Positions 45,544 through 53,570 of a stretch of 64,000 nucleotides of DNA are shown piece by piece (position 1 is the first letter of the stretch; the number at the start of each line of letters is the position of its first letter). Location: positions 62,001 through 126,000 of the forward strand of contig NC_015727.1 of NCBI RefSeq assembly GCF_000219215.1, read 5' to 3'. This DNA is from Cupriavidus necator N-1 (GTDB lineage: Bacteria; Pseudomonadota; Gammaproteobacteria; Burkholderiales; Burkholderiaceae). Made by a program: the position numbers and the translations under genes. Below the pieces are notes generated by a model. The model was not told where the DNA came from, ran no database searches, and worked only from the letters and a program-made list of their open reading frames with translations.

Positions 45544-46230
45544 ATGTCTGACCTACGAGAGAACATTTCTGCACTTATCGAACAGGCCAGCCCAGGCAAG
45601 GTCTGGGTACCGACCGATTTCGCTCACCTTGGCAGCCGAGATGCGATCGACAAGACGTTGCAGCGGTTTGTACGGGCCGGCCAACTCCGTCGAATTGACC
45701 GAGGCCTCTATGATCTGCCCAAACTCAATCGGCTGACCGGACGCCCCACCATGCCCGACTATCGGGCTGTGGTTGAAGCGATCGCAAGGCGCGACAATCT
45801 GCGCCTGCTGGTGGACGGCATGACCGCGGCCAACGACTTGGGGCTGACCGACGCGGTATCGGCACGCGTCACCATTCATACGGACAGCCGTCGGCGTTCG
45901 CTGAAGCTCGACAACCTCACGATCGTCTTCAAGCAGACCGCACCAAGCCGGTTGTATTGGGCAGGACGTCCTGCAATGCGCGTCGTTCAAGCGTTGCATT
46001 GGCTTAAAGACACTCTTGCCTCTGACAGCGAGCGGATAGCAGCTGCGCTTCGCAACGTGCTCGAACACCCCGACCATGGTCAGTCAATCCGCGAGGACCT
46101 GATGTCAGGCTTCGGTGCCATGCCAGCATGGATGCGGACCTTTGTTCGCGATCTCCTGGATTGCAATGGCACAGGGGCGGCCACTGGCGAATGCGATGCG
46201 AAGAACGGGAAGGTGTCCCATGAAGGCTGA
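45544..46230 (+). CDS. AbiEi-like antitoxin/transcriptional repressor (type IV toxin-antitoxin)
   Basis: 228 residues from the ATG at 45544; a GTG at 45517 would add nine residues. The N-terminal winged helix is seen in RENISALIEQASPGKVWVPT, FAHLGSRDAIDKTLQRFVRA and GQLRRIDRGLYDLPKLNRLT, followed by the AbiEi domain (LLVDGMTAANDLGLTDAVSA, LTIVFKQTAPSRLYWAGRPA). It should silence the toxin gene and counter the toxin without stable binding. Its end overlaps the toxin start by 11 bp, so translation is coupled. Confidence 0.88.
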   Translation: MSDLRENISALIEQASPGKVWVPTDFAHLGSRDAIDKTLQRFVRAGQLRRIDRGLYDLPKLNRLTGRPTMPDYRAVVEAIARRDNLRLLVDGMTAANDLGLTDAVSARVTIHTDSRRRSLKLDNLTIVFKQTAPSRLYWAGRPAMRVVQALHWLKDTLASDSERIAAALRNVLEHPDHGQSIREDLMSGFGAMPAWMRTFVRDLLDCNGTGAATGECDAKNGKVSHEG

Positions 46231-47263
46231 CTATCGTCAAATCATCGAGGCATCCGACACGGACCGGCGAGACCTGTTTTTAACTACGGCGACAAGGCTC
46301 GGGACAGCAGTCCAGCATATCGAGAAGGATTTTTGGGTGTGTTGGGCCCTAGATGTGCTGTTCAATGGAGTATCTCAGCCGCCCCGCATCCTGTTCAAGG
46401 GAGGAACTTCGCTATCGAAAGCGTTCTCGTTGATCACAAGATTCTCCGAGGACATCGACATAACGGTGTTCCGGGAAGATCTCGGGCAGCCAGTTCAGGT
46501 AGCGGAACTCGCCGCGCTAAGTGGGAAGAAGCGGCGCGTGCGGCTAGAGGAAGTTCGGCAAGCCGCGCAAGCCCACATCGCAGGCCCGATGCGTGAACAA
46601 TTCGAAGCGCTGGTGCTAGACCAGATGCCAGCAGGGCGTTACCGGATCGAGCTTGACCCCGCCGACAGGGACAACCAGACGATCCTTTTTTGGTATCCCG
46701 CGGTCACCGCCGACGTCAATGCGTACATCCGTTCTGCAGTGAAGATCGAAGCGGGAGCTAAGTCGGCCCTGGACCCGCATGTGACGGCCTCCATCACGCC
46801 ATATGTCGCGAATGAGCTTGCTCATCTCGATCTCGCCGTGCCCAACGTCACGACTGTGGCGCCCGAACGGACGTTCTGGGACAAAGTGATCATTGCGCAC
46901 GGCCTTCGGCAATGGCACGGGCACAGAGGGGAAATCCGGCATGGTGGTCAGCGGGTGACACGACACTACTATGATCTACATAGCATGCTCGAATTGGCCA
47001 AGCGCAGCGGATGGCATTTGCGTGATGACTTGGCCAATGACTGTGCCACCCACGCGGACATGTTCTTCGGCAGCCCTGACCTGGGCTTGGACCAAGCAAG
47101 GCGGGGAAGTTTTATGCTAGCGCCAACGGAGAATATGCGAGAGGCTTTGGAAAAGGACTATCAGGCGATGAGCGGCATGATTTTCGGTGAAGTCCCGGCC
47201 TTTTCAAAGGTGATCACTGCCGTCGAGGAACTTGAGCGTCTCGTAAATTCGGAGAGTCAATGA
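46220..47263 (+). CDS. AbiEii-like nucleotidyltransferase toxin
   Basis: 347 residues from the ATG at 46220. The nucleotidyltransferase signature is complete: ILFKGGTSLSKAFSLITRFS (GGTSLSK at 61-67) and SEDIDITVF (76-84) with the two metal-binding aspartates, plus FWDKVIIAHGLRQWHGHRGE and RHYYDLHSMLEL typical of DUF1814. Such toxins transfer nucleotides to tRNA or other targets and stop growth on phage infection. It forms a unit with AbiEi and sits between two 424-bp direct repeats. Confidence 0.92.
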   Translation: MKADYRQIIEASDTDRRDLFLTTATRLGTAVQHIEKDFWVCWALDVLFNGVSQPPRILFKGGTSLSKAFSLITRFSEDIDITVFREDLGQPVQVAELAALSGKKRRVRLEEVRQAAQAHIAGPMREQFEALVLDQMPAGRYRIELDPADRDNQTILFWYPAVTADVNAYIRSAVKIEAGAKSALDPHVTASITPYVANELAHLDLAVPNVTTVAPERTFWDKVIIAHGLRQWHGHRGEIRHGGQRVTRHYYDLHSMLELAKRSGWHLRDDLANDCATHADMFFGSPDLGLDQARRGSFMLAPTENMREALEKDYQAMSGMIFGEVPAFSKVITAVEELERLVNSESQ

Positions 47264-47474
47264 TGAAGACAAGGTTGGTTCGGTGGGACGGTCAAGCGAG
47301 ACACTTTCACCCGGAGATTCCTGGCTGAAACGTAAATCCATGTCACAGCAAACCGTCCGCGTTTGTTGTGACCGCAAATTGGTCATACGCTAGGTGGTTG
47401 GTGAATCCAACGAATGGGCGTATCGAGGCGACGCAAGTGGATATATTGAACATAACGCCCGTAGAGCGAAATTT

Positions 47475-47898
47475 TGGAGGCATTGATGGAATTCGAACGC
47501 TTTGCTGCAGCGCGCGGCAAGAGGTTGTTCTTCGCGCGCCTGAAGGAGCCCGCGCTGGCGTTGCTGACTTTGGCAGGCATGCCTGGTCGCACCCCGTCAT
47601 ACGTTCATTACAGCGTCGACGATGCGGTCGCCGCCGCGCTCGCTCAGTCGAGTTGACGCACGGACGCTTGTCAGACGAGCGGACGAATGTCGCTTATGGT
47701 GGCCGAAGATGCAACTGACATGGGCCGCGCACGAATGTCCGTTGTCTGGTGGAGCCGCCGTTTGGATGTCCGTCTGCGCGCGCTGGCGAATGGAAGGAGA
47801 TGGCCGGTTACTGCCGTTGCATTCCACGCTGTCCGTCGCAAGGCATGGGCGGGGAGAAAAGCGTGAGCCGGGGGCATGGCAATAAGATCGAATAACGG
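47475..47898. repeat. 424-bp direct repeat, right copy
   Basis: About 97-98 percent identical to 44748-45171. Its first 180 bp keep an open frame (TTG at 47474 to 47656) for the last 59 residues of the SulP STAS domain, a fragment unlikely to work alone. Recombination between the copies would delete the AbiE genes cleanly. The short gap 47264-47474 before it shows no gene. Confidence 0.92.
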
Positions 47899-47971
47899 TG
47901 CTTTATGGCGAGTTGGCGAGCACCGGGGCAACGTTGTTACTGCACCTACGCCGCCTAACGGATAGCTCCGA

Positions 47972-48537
47972 CTAGGCGTCGCCATCGGGAACCGCATGAC
48001 CTTGGTCCCGCAAGGCCTTCGTCCAGCGCTTGATGCGTGCGCGCAGTCGTCCCTGTGCAGCTTTTTCTATCGGCATGTCCTCGACGCGGCTGAGCGCTGC
48101 GCGCGGCGAAACATAGCCGTATTGAATTAGGGCCATACAGAAGACGCGGTCCTTGTCGCGAGCCGCTACCGCCTTCGCCATAAAGAGGTCAACGACGTCC
48201 AAGCAATAGCCAACCCGTCCATTCGTGTCCGCCGTCTGGATGCGCTGCAGGCGGCGTTGCCATCCGGCCGGCAGGCAGGCGGTCTCTGGCCCGACGCCCT
48301 GCGCGTAGTAACCGTACGTCTCGTGAAAACGCGAGCCTTCTCCGATGGCCGCGTCAATCGCATCCGCCTTGTCGATGGCATTGAGCGGGTAGATGTCGGC
48401 CTCCGCAGACATCGTGAAAACCGCCGGAGGGTTGGGGATCGGCCTAGGATCGATTGGCTGCCAACGACAACGAACTCGTATTCATTCGTGACGTCGGCCG
48501 CAGCCCGAATGTTGTGTTCCAGATCTTCCCGGTTCAT
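47972..48537 (-). pseudogene. DUF6036-like nucleotidyltransferase gene with a frameshift
   Basis: The ATG at 48537 overlaps the XRE gene stop (ATGA). The protein begins MNREDLEHNIRAAADVTNEY, EFVVVGSQSILG, then the frame changes near 48440 and continues IPNPPAVFTMSAEADIYPLN, AIDKADAIDAAIGEGSRFHE. Together they resemble minimal nucleotidyltransferases with VGSQSILG as the G-S motif and EADIYP as the D-x-D region. One missing base explains the break. Re-initiation at 48412 (MSAEAD) would give 146 residues lacking the first motif. It may be dead or a sequencing error. Confidence 0.7.
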
Positions 48538-49199
48538 TCCTGATCCCCGATCACAACGCCTTTCTTCAACGCCTGGATCTGTGCAAGCACGTCCTGCCGA
48601 AGGGCGTCGGGTAGAATCGCCGGCAGGGGAGAGGCCTGGCGAAGCTCTTGAGCACGTCGAGTTCGGCCAAGCGCTTTGCGCCACGACTGGTTCGCAAGAA
48701 TCGTTTCCCACTCGGACCAAAGTGAATCAGACCGTGAGTCTCCCTGCGAGCGCCATCGCCTGAGCATCTCTTGGGTCCGGCCCAGTAGCGCAGGATCCTC
48801 ATGAATCATGCGGATCGCCTCCTTGTGGAGCGCCATGCTCTGCAAATCCTGAGCTTGATGGCGGCTGGGATCCGTCGTCACCATAACCTGCACCTGCGGT
48901 CTGGTACGCTTGGACGAGGCGGCTGCTGAATTTGCCGGCGGCGGCTGGAAGGTGTCGCTGGCCAACAGGGCGAGGTCACCGGCCACGCCGAGGACCGACA
49001 TGACGCGAAGGTAAGTGCCCATCGTCGGCGCGGGGTCGCCTGCCTCAACGGAAGCGAGGGTCGTCCGGGAGATGCCAACGCGCTTGGCCATCTCGACCGT
49101 GCTGAAGTTCTGGGCCTTCCGCAGACGCTTGATGCGGTCGCCGAGTTGCAGCAGCAAGTGACGTTCTAGGACGGAAGTAGTATCAGTGAAGGCTGGCAT
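48534..49199 (-). CDS. XRE-family helix-turn-helix regulator, probable antitoxin-like partner
   Basis: 221 residues. The helix-turn-helix is at about 18-75 (LGDRIKRLRKAQNFSTVEMA, KRVGISRTTLASVEAGDPAP). A C-terminal domain from about 110 (SMALHKEAIRMIHEDPALLG, WSEWETILANQSWRKALGRT) is of unknown function. The gene is translationally coupled to the nucleotidyltransferase gene after it, as in XRE/nucleotidyltransferase toxin-antitoxin pairs. A large symmetric dyad lies directly upstream at 49201-49249. Confidence 0.85.
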   Translation of the reverse strand: MPAFTDTTSVLERHLLLQLGDRIKRLRKAQNFSTVEMAKRVGISRTTLASVEAGDPAPTMGTYLRVMSVLGVAGDLALLASDTFQPPPANSAAASSKRTRPQVQVMVTTDPSRHQAQDLQSMALHKEAIRMIHEDPALLGRTQEMLRRWRSQGDSRSDSLWSEWETILANQSWRKALGRTRRAQELRQASPLPAILPDALRQDVLAQIQALKKGVVIGDQE

Positions 49200-49200
49200 A

Positions 49201-49249
49201 TGTTCAGTATTCTAGTCAAAATACGGAAATTAGACTAGTTTGTTGAACA
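49201..49249. promoter_or_regulatory. 49-bp symmetric operator candidate upstream of the XRE gene
   Basis: Four half-sites are arranged symmetrically: TGTTCA (49201), five bases, CTAGTC (49212), fifteen bases, GACTAG (49233), five bases, TGAACA (49244). All arms are perfect. The dyad starts 2 bp upstream of the XRE start codon and covers its leader, so binding by the XRE protein would block its own expression. Confidence 0.7.
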
Positions 49250-49861
49250 TCACCGCGTCATCGTCAGTTTGCGTTGTTGAGGTGGGACGCTGGCAAGCCT
49301 CACGATGGCCTGGTGGGTCGGCGACCGCCGCCAGAGGGGCCGCGCCAGCACGCGCTGAGCAACGAGGACGCGTCGCCAAAGAGGTCGAGCCCAAGGGAAT
49401 AGCAACAGGACTTTCGGACCTCCACGCCGCATACGGTCGGCCTGGCATGCACAGCGGCATATCAGCGGGGCCTAATCTGCAATTTCACGATCACGAAATT
49501 ATTGGCGGCAGCGGCAGCGGCGGCGGCGGCGGGCTGTATGGTGCAATGGATTGGAGCGCAAAGGTCGGTCTGCATCTGAGATGCAAGCCATAGGGTCGTG
49601 CGATGCCAGTACCTGGCCGCTTTGCTGAAGTCATGACTCCTTGGTGGGCCTGAGAATTCCACATTGCGGCCCAACCTATTGCACCGTGACGCTCTTTTCT
49701 GAGCGAGGACTCCTCTGTAGAGGACCACAGCGACACGCGATTTGAGGGCGGGAGTGGCCGGAACGAGGACGCGCGCATGCCGTAAAAGTCGGAATGAGGC
49801 CCAACGCAAAGTCTAGAATTTATGCGCCGATCTGCCGCAGCAAACCGGAACCATCCCCCAT
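49250..49861. other. stretch without a recognised gene
   Basis: About 600 bp. Frames such as the glycine-rich plus-strand one near 49500 show no family signature. Parts near 49610-49780 look like degenerate intergenic repeats. Confidence 0.4.
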
Positions 49862-50152
49862 GTGACCCAGACCTGGCAGGTGAGGGCCGGCTACTACTAT
49901 GACAACGTCAAGCAAGTCGCCAATCCGGTTACCAATGCGCTACTGGGCAATATCGCCAATCCATGGCAGGTGCAGGTAATCAACAACTACTACCTGTCGA
50001 AGCGCACTAACCTTTATCTGACTACTGCCTATGCCAAGAACGCGTCCCTGAACTTCGATACCTCTGTCGGTGGGCTGGGAACCGGCTACTACCTCGGGGC
50101 AGGGAAGAACAGCATGTTTGGCGCGGCGCTGGGTATCAGGCATATCTTCTGA
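49862..50152 (+). pseudogene. C-terminal remnant of a Gram-negative porin
   Basis: About 96 codons read TWQVRAGYYYDNVKQVANPV, YYLSKRTNLYLTTAYAKNAS and, at the end, FGAALGIRHIF, the final beta strands and terminal phenylalanine signal of Burkholderia-type porins. The GTG at 49862 is not a true start; the first two thirds of the gene are missing. It lies inside the DNA that separates the ppk2 halves. Confidence 0.88.
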
Positions 50153-50263
50153 CGCGTGGCAACCGGCCTTACTGACTCATGCGTTCGGCCACAGCAATGC
50201 GGCCCTCTTTTCTGATTCTTCACGGAGCCGTGTGACCGCTTAAAGCATTGCATTACACACAAG

Positions 50264-50605
50264 TCACTCGTGACCAATTTCCCTGGCGTACTTGATGCCG
50301 GCGGCGAAGTCCATGACGCGTTGCAAGCCCTGCCAGATTGTCTTGACTCCCGGTTCGCCATCACCCTTGCGAGCGAGGAAGCCGCCGAGCCTGGCAATCA
50401 GACGAACCACTTCATTGAGGCTTGGCGGCGTCTCGGGCGGCTCCCCTTCCTGCTGAGAATGAACACCGCCTGCCATTCATCTCGCTCAAACAGCAATTGC
50501 GCTTCGAGCTCCGGGCAGGCGCGCCTCAGCCGCATTTAGCCGTGCGATGCGCCAGGCCGCCACCATGAACAATGCCAGCGCGCGTTCGAGCCGCTCCGAG
50601 CGACC
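50264..50605 (-). pseudogene. C-terminal remnant of an IS4/Tn5-type transposase
   Basis: Minus-strand pieces read LERALALFMVAAWRIARL (near 50600) and LNEVVRLIARLGGFLARKGD, GEPGVKTIWQGLQRVMDFAA, GIKYAREIG (to 50264), the conserved end of Tn5-like transposases, with frame changes between them. Only the last 110 or so residues remain, so it is inactive. Confidence 0.82.
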
Positions 50606-50611
50606 ACATCT

Positions 50612-50786
50612 GATGCCGGTCGGGCAGCCGTTCGACGGCTTTGTCGAGCACACCACGCGCGTCTCGCCGACCTGCTTGGTGACCTTCGAGCGCAACCGCT
50701 ACAGCGTACCCGCCTCGTTTGCCAACCGCCCCATCAGCCTGCGCGTCGATGCCGCGCGGCTCGTGTTCGTGGCCGAAGGCCACTGA
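50612..50786 (+). pseudogene. C-terminal remnant of an IS21 IstA transposase
   Basis: The plus-strand frame MPVGQPFDGFVEHTTRVSPT, CLVTFERNRYSVPASFANRP, ISLRVDAARLVFVAEGH matches the post-catalytic beta-barrel region of IS21 IstA proteins. It stops exactly where the ppk2 N-terminal half begins (50782), marking a recombination joint. Confidence 0.8.
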
Positions 50787-51060
50787 ACACCTGGCATCCC
50801 TGCGGGTTGACGCCCGACATGACGTGTTTGATGACGCCGTCCTTGCCCGCCGCATCCATTGCCTGGAAGATGAGGAGAACAGAGTAGCGGTTGTCCGCAT
50901 AGAGCAAACTTTGTAGCTTGCTGAGCCTCTCGATGTGCTCGGCTAGCAGAGTACGATACTGGTCCCTCGACCCGTGGAGGGGAGTCACGCGCGTCGGCCA
51001 TTTCGTAAGCAAAACCGTGTCGCCCTCACGCACTCGGAAATCGTCGGAATTGAAATTCAT
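50782..51060 (-). pseudogene. ppk2: N-terminal third of polyphosphate kinase 2
   Basis: From the ATG at 51060 (GGGAG upstream) the frame encodes SKLQSLLYADNRYSVLLIFQ, AMDAAGKDGVIKHVMSGVNP, QGCQVFS, the PPK2 beginning with its Walker A motif at residues 67-75. After residue 93 the sequence turns into IstA remnant in the opposite sense. The continuation is at 40958-41512; about 20 codons (family FKAPS...DFLWRY) are missing from both. This was one gene before the insertion or rearrangement. Confidence 0.93.
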
Positions 51061-51300
51061 GGTCGTTCTCCCAGCGGGACGAATGGCGAATCTGACGCGT
51101 CCTATATTAATTCGCTATACCGTCCATCTACGGCACTCCTGCGCTTCCATGGCATGCGATTTTGGCTGGCGATTTACATCCCGGCAGCGCTGTCGCCGAC
51201 GTGAAGAGTCACCTTCATGACCTTTCGCGAGAGTCGGGAACTTAACCAACCACGGGTTCGACCGTGTCCTTGCTACGGGCTTGCGTCGCCGCGTCATCCG

Positions 51301-51936
51301 TTAGCCAGGATACAACTCGTTGTTTTGGGATGGCGCGGCTACAGGCACCTGCGCATTGACCCGTACGGCATGTATGCCGATACCGCGAGCAATCTTTTCA
51401 CAGTGCGCTGACGCTGTAACGAGCAAGGCTTGGTGTGCCGGTATGGCGGTTGTGCGCAGAATCAGGCCATACTGCTCGCCCTCCGCCTGGTGGGCGGACA
51501 TGGCATCGGCAGTGGCTACAACAGAGAATCGTTCGGACCAATCCCGTCCCAGCGCCCTTTCCATAATGGCGCATACCATTCGGGACGAAAGCATCGAGGC
51601 GAGCGCGAGGCGTCCGCCGGTACGCTCGGCATCTTCCATCCACGCGAGCGCCTGTCGCTGGATATGGAAATTGCCTTCTTCGCACGCAGCAATGAAGCTC
51701 TCCTCACAGGCGGACATGAGGGACTTGGCATGCGCACGAGCCAACTCGCCTCTTGCCAGATGCGCCTCGTGGCAATATTGCCTGAAGGCGTCAGCCAAAG
51801 CCTTCGCGGCCGAAACCGCGTGCCGATCGTCGATGGCGCCCGTGGTAGGGCGAGCGCCGTTAAATTGATCCTCGTTCTGGTCGTCATGCCACGACACCGT
51901 GTCGTCTAGCGTCAGTACGAGCAGTTCAAGTGCCAT
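51301..51936 (-). CDS. hypothetical alpha-helical protein
   Basis: 211 residues from the ATG at 51936, with AAGGAG 5 bp upstream. The start is MALELLVLTLDDTVSWHDDQ, and the rest is alanine-rich and helical (KALADAFRQYCHEAHLARGE, LARAHAKSLMSACEESFIAA). The C-terminal part looks like an alpha/beta domain (YGLILRTTAIPAHQALLVTA). No family is recognised, and there is no signal peptide or membrane segment. It lies upstream of, and on the same strand as, the ppk2 start, so a link to stress or polyphosphate metabolism is possible but unproven. Confidence 0.7.
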   Translation of the reverse strand: MALELLVLTLDDTVSWHDDQNEDQFNGARPTTGAIDDRHAVSAAKALADAFRQYCHEAHLARGELARAHAKSLMSACEESFIAACEEGNFHIQRQALAWMEDAERTGGRLALASMLSSRMVCAIMERALGRDWSERFSVVATADAMSAHQAEGEQYGLILRTTAIPAHQALLVTASAHCEKIARGIGIHAVRVNAQVPVAAPSQNNELYPG

Positions 51937-52178
51937 TTCCTTCTCCTTATAGGTGCCAATCCACCAGAACTGGCGTGTATTGCCCGATGACGTCGGCCAG
52001 CCAGCGAGAGAGCTGGCATCATGGCTCGCCCGGCATGGACGCATTGTCCAGCGGAGGGTCCGCGGTCCTCGGAGGCCTCGCCTGTAAAGTGGCGCGACAG
52101 CTGACGCGCATCAGTCATTGCGTGCTCGCCTATGCTGAGGCCGAGATCATCGAATTCTTGCTTTGCACCACGCTGTCG

Positions 52179-52349
52179 TCAGTTGTAGCCGAGCACCGCG
52201 ATGTGTTCGAGTGGATCCTCGTCGACGACCTGCAAGAATCTCGTGATACCGGCGACGTCTGTCTCCCTGGCTGCTTCGGCGGGGCAAGCGGGCTGGCCGA
52301 TAGCCTGCTCGGTGGGAACTCTGTCGGTGGGAATGTGAATACTTTGCAT
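52179..52349 (-). CDS. possible small acidic protein
   Basis: A 56-codon frame begins MQSIHIPTDRVPTEQAIGQP and ends FLQVVDEDPLEHIAVLGYN. No clear ribosome site is visible and no family is recognised. It is 46 bp after the racemase stop, in the 458-bp gap 51937-52394 that otherwise shows nothing. Its amino acid balance is more protein-like than that of other frames here. Confidence 0.3.
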   Translation of the reverse strand: MQSIHIPTDRVPTEQAIGQPACPAEAARETDVAGITRFLQVVDEDPLEHIAVLGYN

Positions 52350-52394
52350 GGTGTGCAGATTGTTGGTTAGGAGCTGGCCTTGCGTCGCAAGCTG

Positions 52395-53513
52395 CTAGTG
52401 ATTGGCCGGAACGGCGACTCGCGTGACAGAGTTTCCCCAGCCAACGCAAAGATCCGGATAGATCGTGCCGGCTGCGGCTTCGATGCTGGCCACGTCGATG
52501 CGCGAGCCGCCCTGTGTTCCGAATAGCACCACCTCGTCGCCGGGCAGGATGTCGGGGCTTTCGGTGACGTCGACCATCAGCGTGTTCATAGTCACGCGCC
52601 CCACCACAGGGTAGACCCTGCCGCGAATCAGTGCTTGGCCGCGGTTCGATAACGCGCGCCGATAGCCATCGGCATATCCGACGGGGATATTGGCAAGCCG
52701 CGAATCGCGCGACAGACACAGGGTGCGGTCGTAGGCTACGGTGTTGCCAGCGGCATAGGCATTCACCGACGCCACGCGCGACTTAAGGCTGGCGATTGGC
52801 TGGAAGTCCGGATAGGCTGGCAGGCAGCCAAACAGTATGGCACCTGTGCGTACCATGTCCAGGTGGGCAGCCGGCACTTCCAGCGTGGTAAAAGAGTTGG
52901 CGCAGTGTAGCTGGATCTGACTGCGCACCATGCTGGCGCTGGCAATCAGCCATGCGGCTTCATCCCGGAAACGCGCGAGGCCGCGTTCGACGTCGCTAAC
53001 CTCCTGTACGGGGAAATGGGTCATGATGCCGACCACCCGTAGGTGTGGCAATGCGGCGGCGGCCAGGCACTTCTCGCGCTCCGGTTGCGAGTCGAGGTCG
53101 AAGCCATTGCGGCTCATGCCGCCGGAGTTCAGTTCCAGGTGCACGCGGGCCACGCGCCGGTAGCGGTGCACAAGGGCGTCGATGTGCCGGGCGTAGTCGA
53201 GGTTGCCGACAATTTCTTCCAGACCATATGGCAGTCCGTCTTCAATTTCAGCCAGCGTGGCGGCGCGTACGCGCAGTAGACGGCCCGTGAAGCCAGCTTG
53301 GCGGACCTGCCGCGCCTCGTCATTCCTCGCGATGCCGATTGACGACACACCAAGAGCAACCAGCGTAGGCACCAGCAGCGCGATACCGTGCCCGCAGGCA
53401 TCCGCCTTCATCACGGCACACATCTCGGCTCTATCGCCGATACGCGTCTGTATGCCCCGGACGTTGGCCTCAAACTTGCCGAGGTCCACCTCCACCCATG
53501 CGTTGTTTTCCAT
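52395..53513 (-). CDS. broad-specificity amino acid racemase (Alr/Bsr family, likely arginine/lysine racemase)
   Basis: 372 residues of the alanine racemase fold. The PLP lysine is Lys36 in MCAVMKADACGHG; the usual Tyr of KADAYGHG is Cys40. Features shared with the Pseudomonas broad-specificity racemase rather than ordinary Alr include EEIVGNLDYA, LELNSGGMSRNG, LHCANSFTTLEVP, HLDMVRTGAILFG and AAGNTVAYDRT. It should interconvert L- and D-forms of basic amino acids. Unlike periplasmic Bsr no signal peptide is seen, so it is probably cytoplasmic. It closes the arginine succinyltransferase operon, 57 bp after astB. Confidence 0.88.
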   Translation of the reverse strand: MENNAWVEVDLGKFEANVRGIQTRIGDRAEMCAVMKADACGHGIALLVPTLVALGVSSIGIARNDEARQVRQAGFTGRLLRVRAATLAEIEDGLPYGLEEIVGNLDYARHIDALVHRYRRVARVHLELNSGGMSRNGFDLDSQPEREKCLAAAALPHLRVVGIMTHFPVQEVSDVERGLARFRDEAAWLIASASMVRSQIQLHCANSFTTLEVPAAHLDMVRTGAILFGCLPAYPDFQPIASLKSRVASVNAYAAGNTVAYDRTLCLSRDSRLANIPVGYADGYRRALSNRGQALIRGRVYPVVGRVTMNTLMVDVTESPDILPGDEVVLFGTQGGSRIDVASIEAAAGTIYPDLCVGWGNSVTRVAVPANH

Positions 53514-53570
53514 GTCGATGTGTTGCAGATGTTTTCGAATTGCGGCGCCCGTAGATCGATGCGTCGGATG

